A stretch of 64,000 bases of DNA from positions 129,858,373 through 129,922,372 of the forward strand of contig CM060709.1 in NCBI GenBank assembly GCA_030686995.1, given 5' to 3'. The stretch's first letter is position 1. Every line of letters starts with the position of its first letter. This DNA comes from Artemisia argyi (Eukaryota > Streptophyta > Magnoliopsida > Asterales > Asteraceae). Below, piece after piece: positions 59,679 through 64,000 of the stretch. Both the position numbers and the translations under genes were made by a program. The notes beneath the pieces were generated by a model. It saw nothing but the letters and a program-made list of their open reading frames with translations. It made no database searches and had not been told where the DNA came from.

Positions 59679-61541
59679 TTGAAACGATCCATGGATTTTG
59701 AAAATTACAAAGAAGGGCAATCTATGCAAAGACCACCACTCTTTGAAGCAAATGGTTTTATATATTGGAAAAACCGATTTGAAACTTACGTGAAATCTAA
59801 AGATATAGATTTATGTTATATAATCATTGATGGTGATAATATAGCTACGAATAGTAAATATGAAGATCAACAGAAATTGATTGCTAAAAATAATGAAGCT
59901 AAAATGATGCTTTACAATGCTTTGCCTAAGAAAGAATATGAAAGAGTCTTTATGTGTAAGACCGCCAAAGAAATTTGGCAATCTTTAATAGTCACTCATC
60001 AAGGAAATTCACAAGTTAAGGATAACAAAATTGATCTTCTTGTTCAACAATATGAATAATTTGTTATTCCCGAAGATGAGATTATTGATAGTGCATTTGC
60101 TAGGTTTAACACTATTATTACTTCACTTAAAGCACTTGATGAATCTTTTTGTAGCAAGAATTTTGTCAGGAAATTCCTTAGAGCACTCCATCCGAAGTGG
60201 AGAGCAAAAGTGACGGCAATTGAGAATCCAAGGATCTTTCAAGCATGTCACTTGACGAACTTATTGGAAACCTCAAAGTTCATGAAATGGTAATGGAAAA
60301 AGATTCGGAAATAGTTAAAGGCAAGAAAGAAAAGGTTAAGTCCATTGCCTTGAAAGCTAGAGTCCAATCAAGTGATGATGAAGAATCTAGTTCGGACAGT
60401 GATGATGAAGAATATGCCATGGCCGTTAGAGACTTCAAGAAGTTCTTTCGTAGACGATGGAAGTTTGTAAGGCAACCTAAAGATGACAAGAAAACCTTCC
60501 GAAAAGATCATGATGATAAGAAAGGAAAGGTTGAAAGGAAATGCTTTAGGTGTGGAGACACAAGTCATCTCATAGGAGAATGTCCAAAACCACCCAAAAG
60601 CAAGTCTCAACAAGCTTTTGTTAGTGGTGCTTGGAGTGACTATGAAGAAGATGACGATGAGCCAAAGAATGATGAAATTGCTCTCATGGCTCACGACTCA
60701 AATGAGGTATTCTCCGACTCATCTTATTCTTCTATTGATGATGACACCTTACAAAAAGAATATAACAAACTTGTGAATTAAGCTTAAAAATCATAAACAA
60801 AAATAAAAAATTTTGAAAACTAAAAAGGAGTTTTTAGAAAATGAAGTTTATGAGTTAAAAGAAAAAGCTAAGAGATTAGAAAAGAGTAAAGGTATTGACA
60901 CATCGTGCAAATCATGTGAAGAGCTTAAACTCGAAATTGAGAAACTTAGAATTACTCAAGATGATCTAATAAAACAAACCACAAAGTTTAAGAAGTTCGA
61001 TAAAAGTATTTCTTGTGCGGATGAAATTATGAAACTTCAAAAGTCGCCACTTGATAAAACAGGATTAGGTTTCATGAAACTAGAAACTTCGAAGAGTCAA
61101 ACTAAACAAGAAAAGAAAGCACAAGAAACTAACAAAACTGCTATAGCAGCCCGCGGAACAGACGGAACCCAAAATAGGGTTCCGCCCGTTGAACCCAAAG
61201 GTTCCGCCGAGTCTGCAGCAGTAGTGACAGCTTCCACGTCGGATCGTTCAAAATTTGTTAAAGTCACATATAAAAATGAAACAAAACCTGCTATTAAAAC
61301 TGGAGTAGGACTTAGTAAAAACGAATTTAGAACTAGAACTACTCAACCGAGACCTAAGACTCCTATTCCCAAAGCCCCTTTCCAAAGAGTAACTACAACA
61401 CACGACCAAACTACCAACATGTTTGGAACCAAAACACTCCTGGACATTACCAAACTCCAAATTACATGTCATGGAACCCTTCTGTTCTATTTTCATACAT
61501 GGATCAAGTTAATGGTATGTTTAACCAAACTGGACCCATGA
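59679..61541 (+). pseudogene. Copia (Sirevirus-like) gag, multiply frameshifted
   Basis: Starts MKRSMDFENYKEGQS, then PPLFEANGFIYWKNRFETY and AKEIWQSL (UBN2 region). TAA at 60057-60059. A 1-nt loss near 60225 moves the frame into ORF 60245-60781, which has EYAMAVRDFKKFF and the CCHC knuckle CFRCGDTSHLIGEC. Further frame breaks near 60775 and 60810 precede a coiled-coil region (60813-61100: ELKEKAKRLEKS, EELKLEIEKLRI). A long gag with a coiled coil and this motif order fits the SIRE/Maximus lineage (inference). Non-functional. Confidence 0.85.
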
Positions 61542-63038
61542 GAAATTGGGGACCAAATGTTTGAGTGTTTTTCATAAGATAGGTGTGCCTCAAAGTATGT
61601 TTAGAACCGGATGAATGGATTAAAGATAGCGGTTGTTCAAGGCACATGACGGGTAACAAAACCTCTTCTCAACTTATCACAAATGTGATGGAGGTAATGT
61701 AACTTTTGGTAGTAAAGCTAAGAGCAAAATCATCGGAAAAGGTACAATCTCTCATGATTCTCTTTTTATAGATGATGTAGCTCATGTTGATAATTTAGGT
61801 TTTAATCTCCTTAGTATTAGTCAACTTTGCCGTAATAAGTAAAACGTCCTTTTTTGTGAAAATGGAAGTAAAATACTTAAAGATGGCATAACCATAGCCA
61901 AAGGTTTTCTTAAGAACAATGTGTATGTCATGAAGATGGATCAAACATCTAGAGACAAACTTTGTCTTACTTCATTAGATGAATCTTGAACTTTATGGCA
62001 TATACGTTTTGGACACGCTAACATGAGACTTATACAAAACCTCTCCTCCAAAGACCTAGTTCGAAACCTCCCTAAGTTGAAATATGACCAACACTTTTGT
62101 GACGCTTGCAAATTCGGTAAACAAGTCCATAGTAGCCATAAGGCTAAAAACTTGGTTTCCACATCTAAGTGTCTAGAACTTTTGCATATGGATTTATTTG
62201 GTCCATCCGCTATACAAAGTTATGGAGGTAACTTCTATACTTTGGTCATATTAGATGATTACTCAAGATATACTTGGACAAAATTTTTGAAAAGTAAAAA
62301 TGAAGCTTTTGATAAATTTGAGATTCTAAGTAAGAAAATTCAAAATCAAGTAGGGTCTAGTATTGTGTCTATTAGAACGGATCACGGTCGTGAATTTGAT
62401 AATGAATTTCAATTTGGAAACTTTTGTGATAAAAATGGTATTACTCATAATTTTTGGCTCCACGAACCCATCAATCTAACGGTGTAGTAGAACGTAAAAA
62501 CCGAACACTTCAAGAGATGAGTAGAACAATGCTTACTGAACAAAATATTCCACAAAAGTTTTGGTGTAATGCCATTGACACATCAACTTATATTCTAAAT
62601 CGTGTCTTGATAAGACCATTTTTAAACAAAACTCCATACGAACTTTGTAAAGGTAAAAAGCCTACATTAGGATACTTTAGAGTGTTTGGGAGTAAATGCT
62701 TTATTCTTAATACCAAGGATTATCTCACCAAATTTGACCCAAAGTCTTATGAAGGTGTATTTCTTGGATATTCACAAAATAGTAAAGCTTGCATTGTTTT
62801 AAACAAAGAAACCTTAAGAGGCGAGGAATCGTTGAACGTAACATTCGACGAGAGTCCACCTCCCTATAAGACATCACCTTTGGTAGATGATGACTTAGTT
62901 GAAAGTCATCCATTAGATAATGTCATAGGAAAAATAAATGAGAGAACACTAAGATCTAAAGCCCAAAATGAAAGTAACGACTTTTGTTTCGTGTCAACCA
63001 TTGAACCGAAAAACGCTAACGAAGCCATGAAAGATTAG
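61542..63038 (+). pseudogene. Copia protease and integrase, multiply broken
   Basis: The protease motif WIKDSGCSRHMTG is near 61615. The pre-integrase domain follows (LWHIRFGHANMRL near 61990; CDACKFGKQ near 62100). The integrase core runs LLHMDLFGPS (D), RTDHGREFDN (D) and, after a frame change near 62450, QSNGVVERKNRTL (E), then the conserved VFGSKCFILN. Stops lie inside (TAA near 61840, TGA near 61987, TAG 63036-63038). Confidence 0.85.
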
Positions 63039-64000
63039 TCTTGGGTAATAGCTATGCAAGAAGAGTTAAACCAATTTGTTAGGAATGATGTGTGGACATT
63101 AGTTCCTCAACCAAAGAGTCAAACAATAATTGGAACAAAATGGGTCTTTCGTAATAAAATGGATGAAAATGGAATTGTGTCTAGAAACAAAGCTAGGCTA
63201 GTAGCACAAGGATATAATCAACAAGAAGGCATTGACTACGATGAAAATTTTGCTCCGGTTGCTAGGTTCGAGTCAATTAGAATCTTACTTGCATATGCAT
63301 GTGCACACAATTTTAAACTCTTCCAAATGGACGTCAAAAGTGCATTCTTAAACGGGTTTATAAATGAAGAAGTGTATGTTGCTCAACCACCGGGCTTCAT
63401 CGATTTTGAAAAACCTAATCATGTTTACAAACTTAAAAAGGCTCTATACGGACTTAAGCAAGCTCCAAAAGCATGGTATGATCGACTTAAAACCTTCCTA
63501 GTTGACCATAAGTATACCATGGGCTTAGTTGATAATACTCTCTTCACTAAGAAGAAAGGTTCACATATTATCATAGTCCAAATCTATGTTGATGACATTA
63601 TATTCGTATCAACTTGTCAAGAATTATGCGTTGATTTCTCAAAAATCATGCATGACGAGTTTGAAATTAGTATGATTGGAGAACACAACTTTTTCCTAGG
63701 ACTCCAAATTAAACAACTAGAAGATGGTATCTTCTTTAACCAATCTAAATATATTAAGGACATGCTTAAGAAATTTAGATTAGAAGATTCTAAACCAATC
63801 AAAACGCCTATGTCCACGGAAATAAAACTCACCAAGGATGAGGAAAGTGAATCCGTAGATAGCACTAAATATAGAGGTATGATTGGAAGTCTACTTTACA
63901 TAACGGCTAATAGACCCGATATTATGTTTAGTGTTTGTCTATGTGCTCGTTTTCAAGAAGATCCTAAGACAACTCATCTTGAAGCCGTTAAAAGGATTTT
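63039..64000 (+). pseudogene. Copia reverse transcriptase (RVT_2), runs off the window
   Basis: Directly after the TAG at 63036 the same frame is open to base 64000: SWVIAMQEELNQF, GTKWVFRNKMDENG, RLVAQGYNQQEGIDY, FAPVARFESIR, MDVKSAFLNG, LYGLKQAPKAWYDRL and YVDD at about 63587-63598, then GMIGSLLYITANRPDI. RNase H and the 3' LTR would lie beyond the window. The domain itself shows no lesion, but the upstream stops make expression as a polyprotein impossible. Confidence 0.9.

Overview
The window is nuclear DNA from a flowering plant. Evidence: low gene density, plant-type F-box genes with an F-box-associated propeller region, chromodomain-type Ty3/gypsy and Ty1/copia elements, hAT, Helitron, MULE and Harbinger elements, and an Au-type SINE ending in (TTG)n. 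The Cys-rich acidic ORF at 34554-36494 and the copia gag at 59679-61541 resemble proteins I know mainly from Asteraceae (Tanacetum/Artemisia-type) genomes. The family assignment is therefore an inference from memory, not a search result.

Host layer. The only non-transposon genes I can support are four tandem, same-orientation (minus strand) paralogous F-box genes of the FBA/CPR1-like type: A 2905-3900, B 10113-11880, C 18347-19478 and D about 57740-58530. Shared flanking modules recur with each. Once the inserted transposon stack is removed, the copies sit about 7-8 kb apart. Every copy carries a different lesion: A a 2-nt deletion near the C-terminus, B a SINE-containing insertion, C a small insertion and frameshift, D loss or displacement of the F-box half plus frameshifts. 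Copy A is the most intact.

Transposon layer, left to right. A 5'-truncated copia remnant (1-1690, minus). A 1.9 kb non-autonomous LTR element with a 5-bp target duplication (5492-7411). Several small hAT-type MITEs with 8-bp duplications (8696-8882, 13190-14347, 14842-15460, 16789-17014, 51313-51512, 53109-53400). A family of Helitrons with TC...hairpin-CTAG termini (14744-16047, 16105-16479, 21264-21926, 51725-52475). A Harbinger transposase fragment (17209-17547). Tourist-like MITEs (49854-50123, 55159-55426). A MULE with long terminal inverted repeats and a 9-bp duplication (56152-57563). A decayed Sirevirus-like copia element that runs off the right edge (about 58713-64000).

The centrepiece, 20058-49728, is a nested stack. 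An autonomous-type hAT transposon (BED finger plus hAT dimerisation domain, TIR TAGAGGTG, 8-bp duplication) was hit by a 663-bp Helitron and by a 13.8-kb Tekay/Del-like chromovirus (LTRs 22876-26348 and 44869-48600, duplication TACAA). The chromovirus gag was in turn split by an 11.9-kb minus-strand LTR element (LTRs 28738-32519 and 37069-40659). That innermost element has an Athila/Tat-type tRNA-Asp primer site and lacks gag-pol, but carries a 646-codon Cys-rich/acidic ORF. All coding parts of the stack are broken by stops, frameshifts or insertions, except that 646-codon ORF and the 450-codon ORF upstream of the chromovirus gag.
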